Positions 1 to 8,095 of a stretch of 64,000 nt of DNA are shown in pieces (position 1 is the stretch's first letter; the number at the start of each line of letters is the position of its first letter). The stretch is from Marinococcus halophilus. Its GTDB lineage: Bacteria; Bacillota; Bacilli; Bacillales; Marinococcaceae. The notes under the pieces were generated by a model. The model was not told where the DNA came from. It searched no databases and saw only the letters and a list, made by a program, of their open reading frames with translations. The position numbers and the translations under genes are program-made. The stretch is taken from positions 1 to 64,000 of the forward strand of contig NZ_NPFA01000001.1 in assembly GCF_002265875.1 (NCBI RefSeq). Direction: 5' to 3'.

Positions 1-58
1 CATGTATTAGGCACGCCGCCAGCGTTCGTCCTGAGCCAGGATCAAACTCTCCGTAAAA
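1..58 (-). rRNA. rrs: 16S ribosomal RNA, 5' end only (gene runs off the left edge)
   Basis: Read on the minus strand the segment gives the conserved 16S start: GAGAGTTTGATCCTGGCTCA, then GACGAACGCTGGCGGCGTGC and CCTAATACATG. Only the first ~58 nt are inside the window; the mature 5' end is estimated from Bacillus 16S genes. Two promoters lie just upstream, so this is the head of an rRNA operon preceded by a tRNA cluster. Confidence 0.97.
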
Positions 59-172
59 AGTTTGATGCTGTGGCATCAGTGATGCCCTAAAAAAGTGTTG
101 CTTTTGATTGGGGCTCTGGCTTGTCTTTCCTTTTCAAAGAACGATCTGTCGCTCAAAAAAAGCAACTTAAAC

Positions 173-201
173 AATTTAACACGGTGTGTTTTAACTGTCA
201 A
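173..201 (-). promoter_or_regulatory. rRNA operon promoter P2 (SigA type)
   Basis: Minus strand: TTGACA (196-201), 17-bp spacer, TAAATT (173-178). It lies about 115 nt upstream of the 16S 5' end and 51 bp inside a second promoter. A tandem pair is the usual arrangement for Bacillus rRNA operons. Confidence 0.75.
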
Positions 202-223
202 CACTTTTTAAAGTGACAAATAT

Positions 224-252
224 ATTATAACCTTTAAACAACTAAATGTCAA
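224..252 (-). promoter_or_regulatory. rRNA operon promoter P1 (perfect SigA consensus)
   Basis: Minus strand: TTGACA (247-252), exactly 17 bp, TATAAT (224-229). Both hexamers match consensus fully. The -35 begins only ten bases after the 3' end of tRNA-Ile, so rRNA can be transcribed independently of the upstream tRNA cluster. Confidence 0.85.
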
Positions 253-261
253 TGGAAATAA

Positions 262-338
262 TGGTGGGCCTGAGTGGACTTGAACCACCGACCTCACGCT
301 TATCAGGCGTGCGCTCTGACCAACTGAGCTACAGGCCC
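262..338 (-). tRNA. tRNA-Ile (anticodon GAT)
   Basis: 77 nt including an encoded CCA end. The minus strand starts GGGCCTGTAGCTCAG, has anticodon GAT in the loop CTGATAA and the T-arm GGTTCAAGTCC. It is the last tRNA before the 16S gene. Confidence 0.96.
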
Positions 339-384
339 ACAGGCACAAAAAAATAACTTAGAATTATTTATTTTTTTGTAGTAA

Positions 385-458
385 TGGAGCGGGTGATGGG
401 AATCGAACCCACGACATCAGCTTGGAAGGCTGAGGTTTTACCACTAAACTACACCCGC
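385..458 (-). tRNA. tRNA-Gly (anticodon TCC)
   Basis: 74 nt with encoded CCA. Minus strand GCGGGTGTAGTTTAGTGG, anticodon loop CTTCCAA, T-arm GGTTCGATTCC; the acceptor stem GCGGGTG pairs with CACCCGC. Confidence 0.96.
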
Positions 459-465
459 AAATACA

Positions 466-542
466 TGGTCGGGAAGACAGGATTCGAACCTGCGACCCCT
501 TGGTCCCAAACCAAGTGCTCTACCAAGCTGAGCTACTTCCCG
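466..542 (-). tRNA. tRNA-Pro (anticodon TGG)
   Basis: 77 nt with encoded CCA. Minus strand CGGGAAGTAGCTCAGC, anticodon loop TTTGGGA, T-arm GGTTCGAATCC. Confidence 0.96.
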
Positions 543-569
543 CAGATGCTGCTGAAAAATATAAGTAAA

Positions 570-646
<77 letters not shown>

Positions 647-652
647 ATATTA

Positions 653-740
<88 letters not shown>

Positions 741-761
741 GTACACCGATAATTTATATAA

Positions 762-847
762 TGGTGCGGGTGAAGGGACTTGAACCCCCACGTCACAAGG
801 ACACTAGATCCTAAATCTAGCGCGTCTGCCGATTCCGCCACACCCGC
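762..847 (-). tRNA. tRNA-Leu (anticodon TAG)
   Basis: 86 nt with encoded CCA and a long variable arm. Minus strand GCGGGTGTGGCGGAATC, anticodon loop TTTAGGA between CTAGA and TCTAG. Confidence 0.95.
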
Positions 848-854
848 GTGTTGT

Positions 855-929
855 TGGCTGGGCCAGCTGGATTCGAACCAGCGCATCACGGGACCAAAAC
901 CCGATGCCTTACCGCTTGGCTATGGCCCA
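855..929 (-). tRNA. tRNA-Gln (anticodon TTG)
   Basis: 75 nt with encoded CCA. Minus strand TGGGCCATAGCCAAGC, anticodon loop TTTTGGT. The U1-A72-type acceptor end is typical of tRNA-Gln. Confidence 0.96.
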
Positions 930-945
930 ATGTATTGGGTAAAAA

Positions 946-1021
946 TGGCGGGCCTGACGGGATTTGAACCCGCGATCTCCTGCGTGACAGGCAGGCATGT
1001 TAACCACTACACCACAGGCCC
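946..1021 (-). tRNA. tRNA-Asp (anticodon GTC)
   Basis: 76 nt with encoded CCA. Minus strand GGGCCTGTGGTGTAGTGG, anticodon loop CTGTCAC between CCTGC and GCAGG. Confidence 0.96.
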
Positions 1022-1039
1022 TAAAGTATATAATGAAAA

Positions 1040-1115
1040 TGGTGGAGGATGACAGGATCGAACTGCCGACCCCCTGCTTGTAAGGCAGGTGCTCTCCCAG
1101 CTGAGCTAATCCTCC
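1040..1115 (-). tRNA. tRNA-Val (anticodon TAC)
   Basis: 76 nt with encoded CCA. Minus strand GGAGGATTAGCTCAGC, anticodon loop CTTACAA between CCTGC and GCAGG. Confidence 0.96.
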
Positions 1116-1120
1116 GTAAA

Positions 1121-1195
1121 TGGTGACCCGTACGGGATTCGAACCCGTGTTACCGCCGTGAAAGGGCGGTGTCTTAACCACTTGACCAACGGGCC
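1121..1195 (-). tRNA. tRNA-Glu (anticodon TTC)
   Basis: 75 nt with encoded CCA. Minus strand GGCCCGTTGGTCAAGTGG, anticodon loop CTTTCAC. It lies five bases upstream of tRNA-Val in the transcript. Confidence 0.96.
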
Positions 1196-1203
1196 AGAGT
1201 AAA

Positions 1204-1294
1204 TGGCGGAGAAGGAGGGATTTGAACCCTCGCGCCGTTTACACGACCTACTCCCTTAGCAGGGGAGTCCCTTCAGCCACTTGGGTACTTCTCC
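1204..1294 (-). tRNA. tRNA-Ser (anticodon GCT)
   Basis: 91 nt with encoded CCA and a long variable arm. Minus strand GGAGAAGTACCCAAGTGG, anticodon loop CTGCTAA between CTCCC and GGGAG. Confidence 0.95.
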
Positions 1295-1296
1295 AA

Positions 1297-1371
1297 TGGC
1301 TCCGCAGGCAGGATTCGAACCTGCGACCAATCGGTTAACAGCCGATTGCTCTACCACTGAGCTACTGCGGA
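1297..1371 (-). tRNA. tRNA-Asn (anticodon GTT), first gene of the cluster
   Basis: 75 nt with encoded CCA. Minus strand TCCGCAGTAGCTCAGTGG, anticodon loop CTGTTAA. The order Asn-Ser-Glu-Val-Asp resembles the start of large Bacillus trn clusters, but here the cluster precedes rather than follows an rRNA operon. Confidence 0.96.
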
Positions 1372-1403
1372 ATGTGAGCATTTCTTTTTTTGAGACAAAG
1401 AAA

Positions 1404-1432
1404 ATTCTACAAGATCTATTATGTAATGTCAA
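1404..1432 (-). promoter_or_regulatory. Promoter of the tRNA cluster
   Basis: Minus strand: TTGACA (1427-1432), 17 bp, TAGAAT (1404-1409), about 33 bp upstream of tRNA-Asn. With the two rRNA promoters it makes three strong SigA-type promoters serving the tRNA-rRNA region. Confidence 0.75.
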
Positions 1433-1540
1433 TACGCTTTTGAAAGGGAATTTAAAGCTTTTTTTGCCGCTTTTTGAAGCGCCCTCTCTCAAGCGACTTT
1501 TATAATGTATCACATCGAAAAAACGCTGGTCAAGGTTTTT

Positions 1541-1990
1541 CTATATTTTTTTTAATGTTCCTTTGCAGGCTGCGCAAACGTATCTTCGCGTGTCCAATTG
1601 CCTCGCTCTTTCAAATGAAATTTGGCAATTTCTGCAGGCGTACCGATAACGTTTTTTCTGCTTTACCCGGTATTGTTCCAAAGAGCGGCAGTGCCTAACT
1701 CCCCCCACATACTTCAGCAGTGTCCGGAAGTCGTTGTCTTTATGCTTATACCCTCTCCCTTCCAAGTGTAAATGATAATGGCATAATTCATGTTTTACAA
1801 TATTAATTACTTCCTGCAAGCCATAACTTTCCATCGACTTTGGGTTCACTTCAATATTTCCTGTAGCAAGCACATACCTCCCTCCCGTAGTCCGCAGCCT
1901 TCGGTTAAACGATGCACTATGCTTAAAAGGCTTTTTAAATTCTTCTAGTGATATTCGCTTCGTTAAAGCTGTCAGTTCTTCATCAGACAT
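1541..1990 (-). CDS. sprT: SprT-like zinc metalloprotease family protein
   Basis: The 149-residue protein has the zinc-protease signature KHELCHYHLH near residue 67 (two His and the catalytic Glu) and a C-terminal zinc ribbon with two Cys-x2-Cys pairs (CRNC and CAAC). This is the SprT-like architecture of B. subtilis YdcK. The eukaryotic relative Spartan cleaves DNA-protein crosslinks; the bacterial role is not settled. The start is the ATG after AAAGGAGG. It lies 57 bp downstream of tex with no obvious terminator between, so the two are probably co-transcribed, as in B. subtilis. It is the last protein gene before the tRNA cluster. Confidence 0.88.
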   Translation of the reverse strand: MSDEELTALTKRISLEEFKKPFKHSASFNRRLRTTGGRYVLATGNIEVNPKSMESYGLQEVINIVKHELCHYHLHLEGRGYKHKDNDFRTLLKYVGGVRHCRSLEQYRVKQKKRYRYACRNCQISFERARQLDTRRYVCAACKGTLKKI

Positions 1991-2047
1991 TGTCTGCCTC
2001 CTTTAAAAAACAGAAGGCACGCGGCCCTCTGCTTCTCCAGTCTAGAC

Positions 2048-4207
2048 TTAGTTTACCATCGTTAATGCTACCCGTCCCCGCTTCTGATCAATATCTTCCA
2101 CCCAAACCGTAACTATTTCTCCTACCGACACCACCTCCATCGGATGTTTGATGAAACGATTGGCAAGCTTGGAAATATGCACAAGCCCATCTTCTTTGAC
2201 ACCTACATCAATGAATGCCCCAAAATCTACTACGTTACGGACCGTCCCCTGAAGCTCCATGCCCTTTTCCAGATCATCAAGGGTCATAATGCCTTTTTTC
2301 AGAAGCGGTTTCGAAAATGTATCACGAGGGTCCCGGTTCGGTCTCTTTAAATCCTCAATAATATCCTGCAGTGTAGGAACGCCTACTTCAAGTGCTTCAG
2401 CCAACTGAGATACCTGTTGGTTTTCCAGAGCCTCTTTCATTTCTTTTGTGCCCGCCTGCACTGCTTCAAGCTTCAGGTAGCTGAGCAGACGCTCTGCTGT
2501 CTGATAGCTCTCCGGATGAATGGCCGTACGATCGAATGGGTTTGCCGACTCCGGTACCCGCAAAAAGCCTGCTGCCTGTTCGTATGTTTTCGCCCCAAGT
2601 CTCGGAACCTTCTGCAGCTCCTTCCGGCTCGTAAATCCTTTAAGCTCCTCTCGCTGCTTGATCACATTGTTTGCGACTGCCTTGGAAAGACCCGCCACGT
2701 ATTGAAGCAGGCTGCCCGAAGCACTGTTAACATCTACTCCTACCTGGTTCACTGCCGTTTCCACCACAAATGTCAGCGACTCATTTAATTTAGCCTGCGA
2801 AACGTCATGCTGGTACTGGCCGACCCCGATGGACTTCGGATCTATTTTCACGAGTTCTGCCAGAGGATCCTGAAGCCTGCGGGCAATAGAAGCAGCACTG
2901 CGCTCTTCTACCTGCAGTTCCGGAAATTCTTCACGCGCGACCTCTGAAGCAGAATAAACACTCGCTCCAGCCTCGTTTACAATAATATATGAAACATCCG
3001 CCTTCGTCTCCTCAACGACTCCGGCGATAAACTCTTCCGTTTCCCTCGAAGCTGTCCCATTGCCAATAGCTATCACCTGTATTTCGTGCTTTTCAATTAA
3101 GGCGAACACCGTTTCCTTTGCTTCAGTTACTTTATTTCTTGGCGGAACCGGATAGATCACTCCCACCTCAAGCAGTCTTCCATTTCCGTCTACGACTGAC
3201 AGCTTGCAGCCGGTACGGTAAGCTGGATCTACGCCCAGTACGATTTTCCCCTTCATCGGAGGCTGCAGCAGGAGATTACGAAGATTTTCGGAAAATACGG
3301 ATATGGCCTGAGTTTCTGCTTCCTCTGTTTTAGCTTTTCTCAGCTCCCGTTCCACTGCCGGTCCGATCAAACGTTTATAGCTGTCTTCGATCGCTTCGTT
3401 CAGCTGAGGAACAACAGGTGAGCCAAAGCGCTTTACTACCTTTTTCTCTATAGCGGATAAAATTCTTTCTTCCGGCGCTTGAAGGGAGATCTTCAGGATA
3501 CCTTCACTTTCCCCGCGGTTCATGGCCAACACCCGGTGAGACGGGGCCTTGGCCAGCGCTTCTTCATGATCGTAATACATGCTGTAAATGCCGCGTTCAT
3601 CTTTCTTTTCATCTTTGGCTGCTGAATGAAGCCTGCCTTGTTTATAGCTGAGCTCGCGGACGCTGCGGCGAATATCAGCATCGTCGGCAATCTGTTCAGA
3701 AATAATATGTCTTGCACCTTCAAGTGCTGCTGCTTCGTCCACTACTCCCGCCTCTTCATTAACATAAGCCTGCGCTTTTTCCTCCGGCATGCCTTCTTTC
3801 GGCTGGTCCATAAGCCATTCCGCTAACGGGGCAAGCCCTTTCTCTTTTGCTGTTGTTGCTTTCGTTCTTCTTTTCTGTTTGTAGGGGCGGTATAAGTCTT
3901 CCACTTCTTGAAGCTGCACGGCTTCGTTGATAGATTTTTTTAACTCCGGCGTTAACTTTTCCTGTTTATCAATCAGCCGCAGTACTTCTTCTTTACGCTC
4001 TGCTAACTGATTCGCATAATTCCAGGCCTGCTGAACGTCCCGAATGACTGTTTCGTCCGAGGCGCCTGTCTGTTCTTTACGATAACGGGCAATGAAAGGT
4101 ACCGTGTTACCCTCTTCAATCATATGTATAATGTTTGTGACATGTTTTTCCCGTATTTGAAGATTAGAAGCTATCCGGGTCGTAACACTATTTATTTCTT
4201 TTTCCAT
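2048..4207 (-). CDS. tex: Tex-family RNA-binding transcriptional accessory protein
   Basis: 719 residues from the ATG that follows AGGAGG, the same length as B. subtilis YdcI. Tex proteins have an N-terminal helical region (here 'FIARYRKEQTGASDE' near residue 45), a YqgF/RNase H-like fold ('VLGVDPAYRTGCKLSVVD', near 330), helix-hairpin-helix repeats ('SASGSLLQYVAGLSKAVA', near 495) and a C-terminal S1 domain ('GTVRNVVDFGAFIDVGV', near 650), all present. They bind nucleic acid and associate with transcription or ribosome rescue; the exact task in bacilli is open. An upstream in-frame ATG at 4237 would leave the Shine-Dalgarno inside the gene, so 4207 is preferred. It is separated from rsbX by a terminator. 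Confidence 0.92.
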   Translation of the reverse strand: MEKEINSVTTRIASNLQIREKHVTNIIHMIEEGNTVPFIARYRKEQTGASDETVIRDVQQAWNYANQLAERKEEVLRLIDKQEKLTPELKKSINEAVQLQEVEDLYRPYKQKRRTKATTAKEKGLAPLAEWLMDQPKEGMPEEKAQAYVNEEAGVVDEAAALEGARHIISEQIADDADIRRSVRELSYKQGRLHSAAKDEKKDERGIYSMYYDHEEALAKAPSHRVLAMNRGESEGILKISLQAPEERILSAIEKKVVKRFGSPVVPQLNEAIEDSYKRLIGPAVERELRKAKTEEAETQAISVFSENLRNLLLQPPMKGKIVLGVDPAYRTGCKLSVVDGNGRLLEVGVIYPVPPRNKVTEAKETVFALIEKHEIQVIAIGNGTASRETEEFIAGVVEETKADVSYIIVNEAGASVYSASEVAREEFPELQVEERSAASIARRLQDPLAELVKIDPKSIGVGQYQHDVSQAKLNESLTFVVETAVNQVGVDVNSASGSLLQYVAGLSKAVANNVIKQREELKGFTSRKELQKVPRLGAKTYEQAAGFLRVPESANPFDRTAIHPESYQTAERLLSYLKLEAVQAGTKEMKEALENQQVSQLAEALEVGVPTLQDIIEDLKRPNRDPRDTFSKPLLKKGIMTLDDLEKGMELQGTVRNVVDFGAFIDVGVKEDGLVHISKLANRFIKHPMEVVSVGEIVTVWVEDIDQKRGRVALTMVN

Positions 4208-4337
4208 TTGCTTCCTCCTGTCTAGCGCACCATCCATTAAAATTTATGCCTACTTGTATTATGACGCACGCCTGCATGTATAAAACACAACTTCATCATA
4301 ACATCAAAACGCATACCCTGCTTTTTCCTTTATGTAC

Positions 4338-4376
4338 AAAAAACCCCTTCACCACCGGCAGTGATGAAAGAGGTTT
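4338..4376 (-). terminator. Rho-independent terminator of the sigB operon
   Basis: On the minus strand AACCTCTTTCATCAC pairs with GTGGTGAAGGGGTT around a 5-nt loop, followed by a T-run. It overlaps the rsbX stop codon by a base or two and separates rsbX from tex. Confidence 0.8.
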
Positions 4377-4977
4377 AACCTAATGAACCGACCATTAAAG
4401 TAACATCATCGTTTTCATTTTCAGCTTTTTCAGCGAGTTTATTTTTGTATTCTTCTGCCGATTGCATATAAAGCAAACTACGCTGGTCTTCAGAAGAAAC
4501 AGTCATTCCGTCCGAGTGAAGCACAAAAGAGATGCCCTTTTCAAAAGGAACGTATTCGAGCCGGTACTGAAATTTCCTCCCCGAAAGATATCCCTTTGTC
4601 GGAATGGGACGAAAAATGTCTTCATTGTCAGCGCTGATATAGCAAGTAATGTTGCCAATGCTTCCATAAATCAGTTCCTGCTCTTTATAGCAGACTTTAA
4701 TTATCGCAAGAACCACTCCCCGTTCAGAAACGAGCGCACGGTTACAGCGCTCTAACAGCATAGGAATGGCCTCATGTTTATGCGCTCTGATGATATTCAT
4801 TGCAATCTCCGCGGACTGCCTGGCACCTTCACCGCTTCCCAGGCCATCCGTCACAGAACAGAGAAAGAAGTCTTCTGTTTCTACTATGAGATAGCTGTCC
4901 CCGCAAACACGGTTGCCCGGCTTCGTTTTTTGAAAGACCGCGGTATTCACTTGTGTATTCGAGGTAGAGTCCGTCAT
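4375..4977 (-). CDS. rsbX: RsbX, PP2C-type serine phosphatase
   Basis: 200 residues of a small PP2C fold. Visible metal-binding motifs are 'CSVTDGLGSGEGA' (near 35) and 'LHSDGM' (near 145), with 'NDDVTLMV' at the end. In B. subtilis RsbX dephosphorylates RsbS and RsbR after stress and so resets the stressosome. The best start is ATG 4977, in the overlap TAATG with the sigB stop and preceded by GGAG; the upstream start at 4986 has no suitable ribosome-binding site. It is the last gene of the operon, the same order as in B. subtilis. Confidence 0.93.
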   Translation of the reverse strand: MTDSTSNTQVNTAVFQKTKPGNRVCGDSYLIVETEDFFLCSVTDGLGSGEGARQSAEIAMNIIRAHKHEAIPMLLERCNRALVSERGVVLAIIKVCYKEQELIYGSIGNITCYISADNEDIFRPIPTKGYLSGRKFQYRLEYVPFEKGISFVLHSDGMTVSSEDQRSLLYMQSAEEYKNKLAEKAENENDDVTLMVGSLG

Positions 4978-5783
4978 TACAGGCACTCCGAAGGCTCCAC
5001 TCTTATAGATTCACGCAGTTTTTGCAGAGCCCTTCGCTGCAGCCTTGAAACATGCATTTGGGAAATTCCCAGCTGCTCTCCTGTTTCTTTTTGGCTTAAG
5101 TTTTCAAAATACGTGCATCTTAGAATTTCTTTTTCTCTGTCTGTTAAAACAGCAAAAGCTTTTTGAAGCAGCAGCTGCTGATCTGTTTTTTCATACCCTT
5201 CTTCGTTGGCACCGACGAGGTCTAGCAGGGTGACGGCACTGCCTTCCTGATCTGCTTCAATGGAACGGTCCACAGATAAGGCCTGATAGCTTTTGCCCAT
5301 TTCCATCGTTTCAAGAACTTCTTCTTCGCTTACTTCAAGGTACTCGGCAATTTCGTCCACATACGGAGAACGCTGCAGGCGAGTAGTAAGCTCTTCCACT
5401 GCTTTTTTAATTCTTGGCCCGAGTTCTTTAATACGGCGCGGGACGTGCACACTCCACGTTTTGTCACGGATAAACCGTTTGATTTCCCCTACAATGGTTG
5501 GAACCGCGAACGATTCAAAGCTTCTCTTAAAAGAATCGTCAAAACGGCGCAGCGCTGCTAGAAGCCCAATCATTCCTACTTGATATAGGTCGTCATCGTG
5601 ATCCTGTCCCCGGGAAAACTTTCTCGATAAAGACTGCACAAGCGGTTCATAATGCTCTACAAGTTTTGTTTGAATTTCTTCTGTGGGATCTTCCTGGAAC
5701 TGGCGGATCCATTCATAAACTTCTTCACTCGTGCCATTATTTTTGTTCTTGCGCGTTTGTTTCGGTTGAGACTCCGTCGACAT
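4977..5783 (-). CDS. sigB: General stress sigma factor SigB
   Basis: 268 residues of a group 3 sigma-70 factor. Region 2 includes 'HDDDLYQVGMIGLLAALRRF' (near 61), region 3 'VPRRIKELGPRIKKAVEELT' and region 4 the helix-turn-helix 'LSQKETGEQLGISQMHVSRL' (near 230). It directs the general stress regulon when released from RsbW. The N-terminal 35 residues are polar and probably disordered. The start ATG is preceded by GAGGTGG; its first 47 bases overlap the end of rsbW, which couples synthesis of sigma and anti-sigma. Confidence 0.97.
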   Translation of the reverse strand: MSTESQPKQTRKNKNNGTSEEVYEWIRQFQEDPTEEIQTKLVEHYEPLVQSLSRKFSRGQDHDDDLYQVGMIGLLAALRRFDDSFKRSFESFAVPTIVGEIKRFIRDKTWSVHVPRRIKELGPRIKKAVEELTTRLQRSPYVDEIAEYLEVSEEEVLETMEMGKSYQALSVDRSIEADQEGSAVTLLDLVGANEEGYEKTDQQLLLQKAFAVLTDREKEILRCTYFENLSQKETGEQLGISQMHVSRLQRRALQKLRESIRVEPSECL

Positions 5784-6228
5784 TGTTTTCCACCTCGTCT
5801 CTTTGCAGAAACTTTGTCATAGAAATAGCCACTCCATTTTCGCCGCTGATTTCTACTTTATCCATCAATGTGTCTATGAGGAACAGTCCAAGTCCCCCCT
5901 CTTTTAATTCATCGATCGGCTTCTTGCTGTCTACGGGACCCAGATTTTGATCCAGTTCTTCAAGAACAAAGCTTTGGCCGGTGTCTGCTACCACCATCTC
6001 CACCCGGTCTTCAAATACATTACAGGACAGATTCATATTGCCGGTTTCTTCGTATGCATGGTTCACCACATTCGTGCATGCTTCCGCTACTGCAATTTTA
6101 ATGTCCTCAATGTCATCGTAAGAAAAACCGAGGCGGTTTGCGAGTCCAGAAACTGTCAGCCGGGCGATTCCCACGTATTGAGGCTTGGCCGGAAGGGTCA
6201 TTTCCAAATAATCTGACTGACGTTCCAT
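5737..6228 (-). CDS. rsbW: RsbW, anti-SigB factor and serine kinase
   Basis: 163 residues of the GHKL ATPase/kinase family. The N box 'AVAEACTNVVNHAYEE' (near 47) and the G1 box 'VADTGQSF' with 'GGLGLFLIDTLMD' (near 110) are clear. RsbW holds SigB inactive and phosphorylates RsbV; unphosphorylated RsbV displaces SigB. ATG overlaps the rsbV stop by one base, and the 3' end overlaps sigB by 47 bp. Such tight packing keeps the stoichiometry of the partner switch. Confidence 0.96.
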   Translation of the reverse strand: MERQSDYLEMTLPAKPQYVGIARLTVSGLANRLGFSYDDIEDIKIAVAEACTNVVNHAYEETGNMNLSCNVFEDRVEMVVADTGQSFVLEELDQNLGPVDSKKPIDELKEGGLGLFLIDTLMDKVEISGENGVAISMTKFLQRDEVENNVDGVSTETNAQEQK

Positions 6229-6563
6229 TATTTGGCCTCCTCTGTATTTTCATCATCAATAGTAATCACTTCATCAAGTCCGGTAATGGTAAACAGGCGC
6301 TTCACCCGTTCATTCAAACCTGTCAGGCGCAGTGTGGCGCCGTGGTTTTCAGCTGACTTTAAAGCGCCGATAAATATACCAAGCCCCGTACTGTCGATAT
6401 AACTTACGTCTGTCAGGTCCACGATCACTTCTACGCCCTCTTCTTCCGTCAGCGGGTTCAGGTTTGCTTTCAGCTCCGGAGCCGTATAAGCATCAACTTC
6501 TCCAGCCACTCTTAAAATTTTCTTTTTATCTGCTTTCTCTATCACTTCTGTCGATAAATTCAT
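6228..6563 (-). CDS. rsbV: RsbV, anti-anti-sigma factor
   Basis: 111-residue STAS-domain protein. The phosphorylation site lies in 'DVSYIDSTGLGIFIGALK' (near 52-69), where RsbW phosphorylates the Ser of DST and RsbU dephosphorylates it. The start is ATG after GAGGAGG. It is the first gene downstream of the internal SigB-type promoter, so rsbV-rsbW-sigB-rsbX can be induced by SigB itself. Confidence 0.96.
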   Translation of the reverse strand: MNLSTEVIEKADKKKILRVAGEVDAYTAPELKANLNPLTEEEGVEVIVDLTDVSYIDSTGLGIFIGALKSAENHGATLRLTGLNERVKRLFTITGLDEVITIDDENTEEAK

Positions 6564-6633
6564 TTAGTAAACCTCCTCATAACCATGCTGCTATATATAA
6601 ATTACGATTTTTTACTTGTGCATCTTTCTCATT

Positions 6634-6659
6634 CTTCCCAAATCATAACCGGTTTAAAC
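6634..6659 (-). promoter_or_regulatory. SigB-dependent promoter in front of rsbV
   Basis: Minus strand: GTTTAA (6654-6659), 14-bp spacer, GGGAAG (6634-6639), close to the SigB consensus GTTTAA-N12-14-GGGWAW. The TAA of the -35 element is also the stop codon of rsbU. B. subtilis has an autoregulatory SigB promoter at the same place. Confidence 0.75.
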
Positions 6660-7667
6660 ATTTCTTCGCAGAATAATCAATGTAAAGTCGTCGCGGAGCT
6701 GGAACCCCTGAGCTCTCTCCAGTTCATAAAATACGTGATTTACAATTTCCTGGGCCGGGAGATGCTGATACGTACGAATAAGGCGTGTGATAGCTTCGCG
6801 TTCAATAAAGCCATCATCGGTCCGGCATTCGGTTACGCCGTCTGACAAGAGCACAACAAAATCTCCCGGGTCCACCGTGAGCTGGTATTCCTTATAGTTA
6901 GTATTTCTTTTAATCCCGAGAACGATGCCTTTGGCATGCAGCTCTTCAAATGTATCCTCCGCTGCCTTGTAATAGAAACCGGGCTCGTGCCCTGCTCCCG
7001 CGTAGTTAAACTGATGGGAACGCGAATCATATGAGCCATACATCATCGTAATAAACATATTCGAAGCAATGTTCTGTTCCACTACCCGGTTTACGTTTTC
7101 AAGCAAAGCTCCAGGCTGCAGGCGCTGTTCCGGATAGCTGTCCATCGTGTACTTGATCATAGACATACATAAAGCAGCCGGTATGCCCTTTCCAATAATG
7201 TCAGCGATCGCAAGACCGACACAGTCATGGTCGTCTTTAACAAAATGATAGTAGTCGCCGCTCATCTTTGAAGCCGGTACACTTAGAACCCCTACATCCA
7301 ACCCGTTCACGTGCGGGATTTCATCCGGAAGAAACGTCTGCTGCATGTTCGCAGCTACGTTGATCTCCGCTTCGAGCTCCTTTGTTTTATCACGAAGGCT
7401 CTGATGTTCGCGATAGGCAAGGCCGTATCCCATCATCACTTCGAGAAGAAGCTCAAATGATTCATGGGCTCCCTTAGGAAGCTCCGGGAAAAATTCTTCC
7501 AGTACCTCCAGGTGAAGGCTGACGACTTCCTCCGGGGAAATCTGTTCCTCAAGTACTCTCTTACTGAACTGTTGGGCATAATAGAGCCCCTGTTCACTCT
7601 GTTCCTCTAAATACGCTCTTAAAATATTTGCATATTGGTCATGCAACAATTCCTTCGACTCAGCCAA
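6654..7667 (-). CDS. rsbU: RsbU, PP2C phosphatase activated by RsbT
   Basis: 337 residues. The N-terminal ~110 residues are the helical RsbT-binding domain ('EEQSEQGLYYAQQFSKRVLE'); the C-terminal part is an SpoIIE-type PP2C domain with 'KMSGDYYHFV', 'VGLAIADIIGKG' (near 170) and 'VLLSDGVTEC' (near 285) carrying the metal-binding acids. On stress RsbT binds the N-domain and RsbU dephosphorylates RsbV. The start is TTG 7667 after AAGGAGG. It lies 12 bp downstream of rsbT. The stop codon is embedded in the SigB promoter. Confidence 0.96.
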   Translation of the reverse strand: MAESKELLHDQYANILRAYLEEQSEQGLYYAQQFSKRVLEEQISPEEVVSLHLEVLEEFFPELPKGAHESFELLLEVMMGYGLAYREHQSLRDKTKELEAEINVAANMQQTFLPDEIPHVNGLDVGVLSVPASKMSGDYYHFVKDDHDCVGLAIADIIGKGIPAALCMSMIKYTMDSYPEQRLQPGALLENVNRVVEQNIASNMFITMMYGSYDSRSHQFNYAGAGHEPGFYYKAAEDTFEELHAKGIVLGIKRNTNYKEYQLTVDPGDFVVLLSDGVTECRTDDGFIEREAITRLIRTYQHLPAQEIVNHVFYELERAQGFQLRDDFTLIILRRNV

Positions 7668-7679
7668 TGTTTTTCCTCC

Positions 7680-8093
7680 TTAACGGAGCCATTTGATTGC
7701 CGTTATCGTTGTACCCTCTTCCATCACCGAGTCAACGTCAAAATCATCCATTAATCTTCTAACTCCTGGAAGCCCGGCTCCTAAACCACCCGAAGTAGTA
7801 TACCCGTCTTCCATTACTTCTCTTATGTTCTTAATGCCGGGACCACGGTCTTTAGCCGTAATCTTTATACCCTTCTTTTTCTGGGCCCCCCGGGTTTCTT
7901 CCACTGCCTCAATAACGATTTCCCCTTTTTCAGCATACAGGTAGATGTTTCTCGCCAGTTCTGAAATGGCTGTCGTTATTCGCGCCTGGTCCACCCCGCC
8001 AAATCCTATTTCCTTGGCTAAATTCCGTCCGGCCTGCCTGGCCGACACAATTCCCCATTCGGTCTGCACTTCAACACTGGATTGGATACTCAT
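7680..8093 (-). CDS. rsbT: RsbT, stressosome serine/threonine kinase
   Basis: 137 residues of a GHKL kinase. The N box 'AISELARNIYLYAEKGEI' (near 42) and the ATP-lid glycines 'DRGPGIKNI' and 'GGLGAGLPGVRRLMDDF' (near 105) are intact. RsbT is held by the RsbR-RsbS stressosome, phosphorylates both after stress, then leaves to activate RsbU. It follows rsbS after two bases. Confidence 0.96.
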   Translation of the reverse strand: MSIQSSVEVQTEWGIVSARQAGRNLAKEIGFGGVDQARITTAISELARNIYLYAEKGEIVIEAVEETRGAQKKKGIKITAKDRGPGIKNIREVMEDGYTTSGGLGAGLPGVRRLMDDFDVDSVMEEGTTITAIKWLR

Positions 8094-8095
8094 AT

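Noticed and set aside
2144-3826. Plus-strand frames opposite tex
   Set aside because: They are antisense shadows of a 719-codon gene with complete family motifs.
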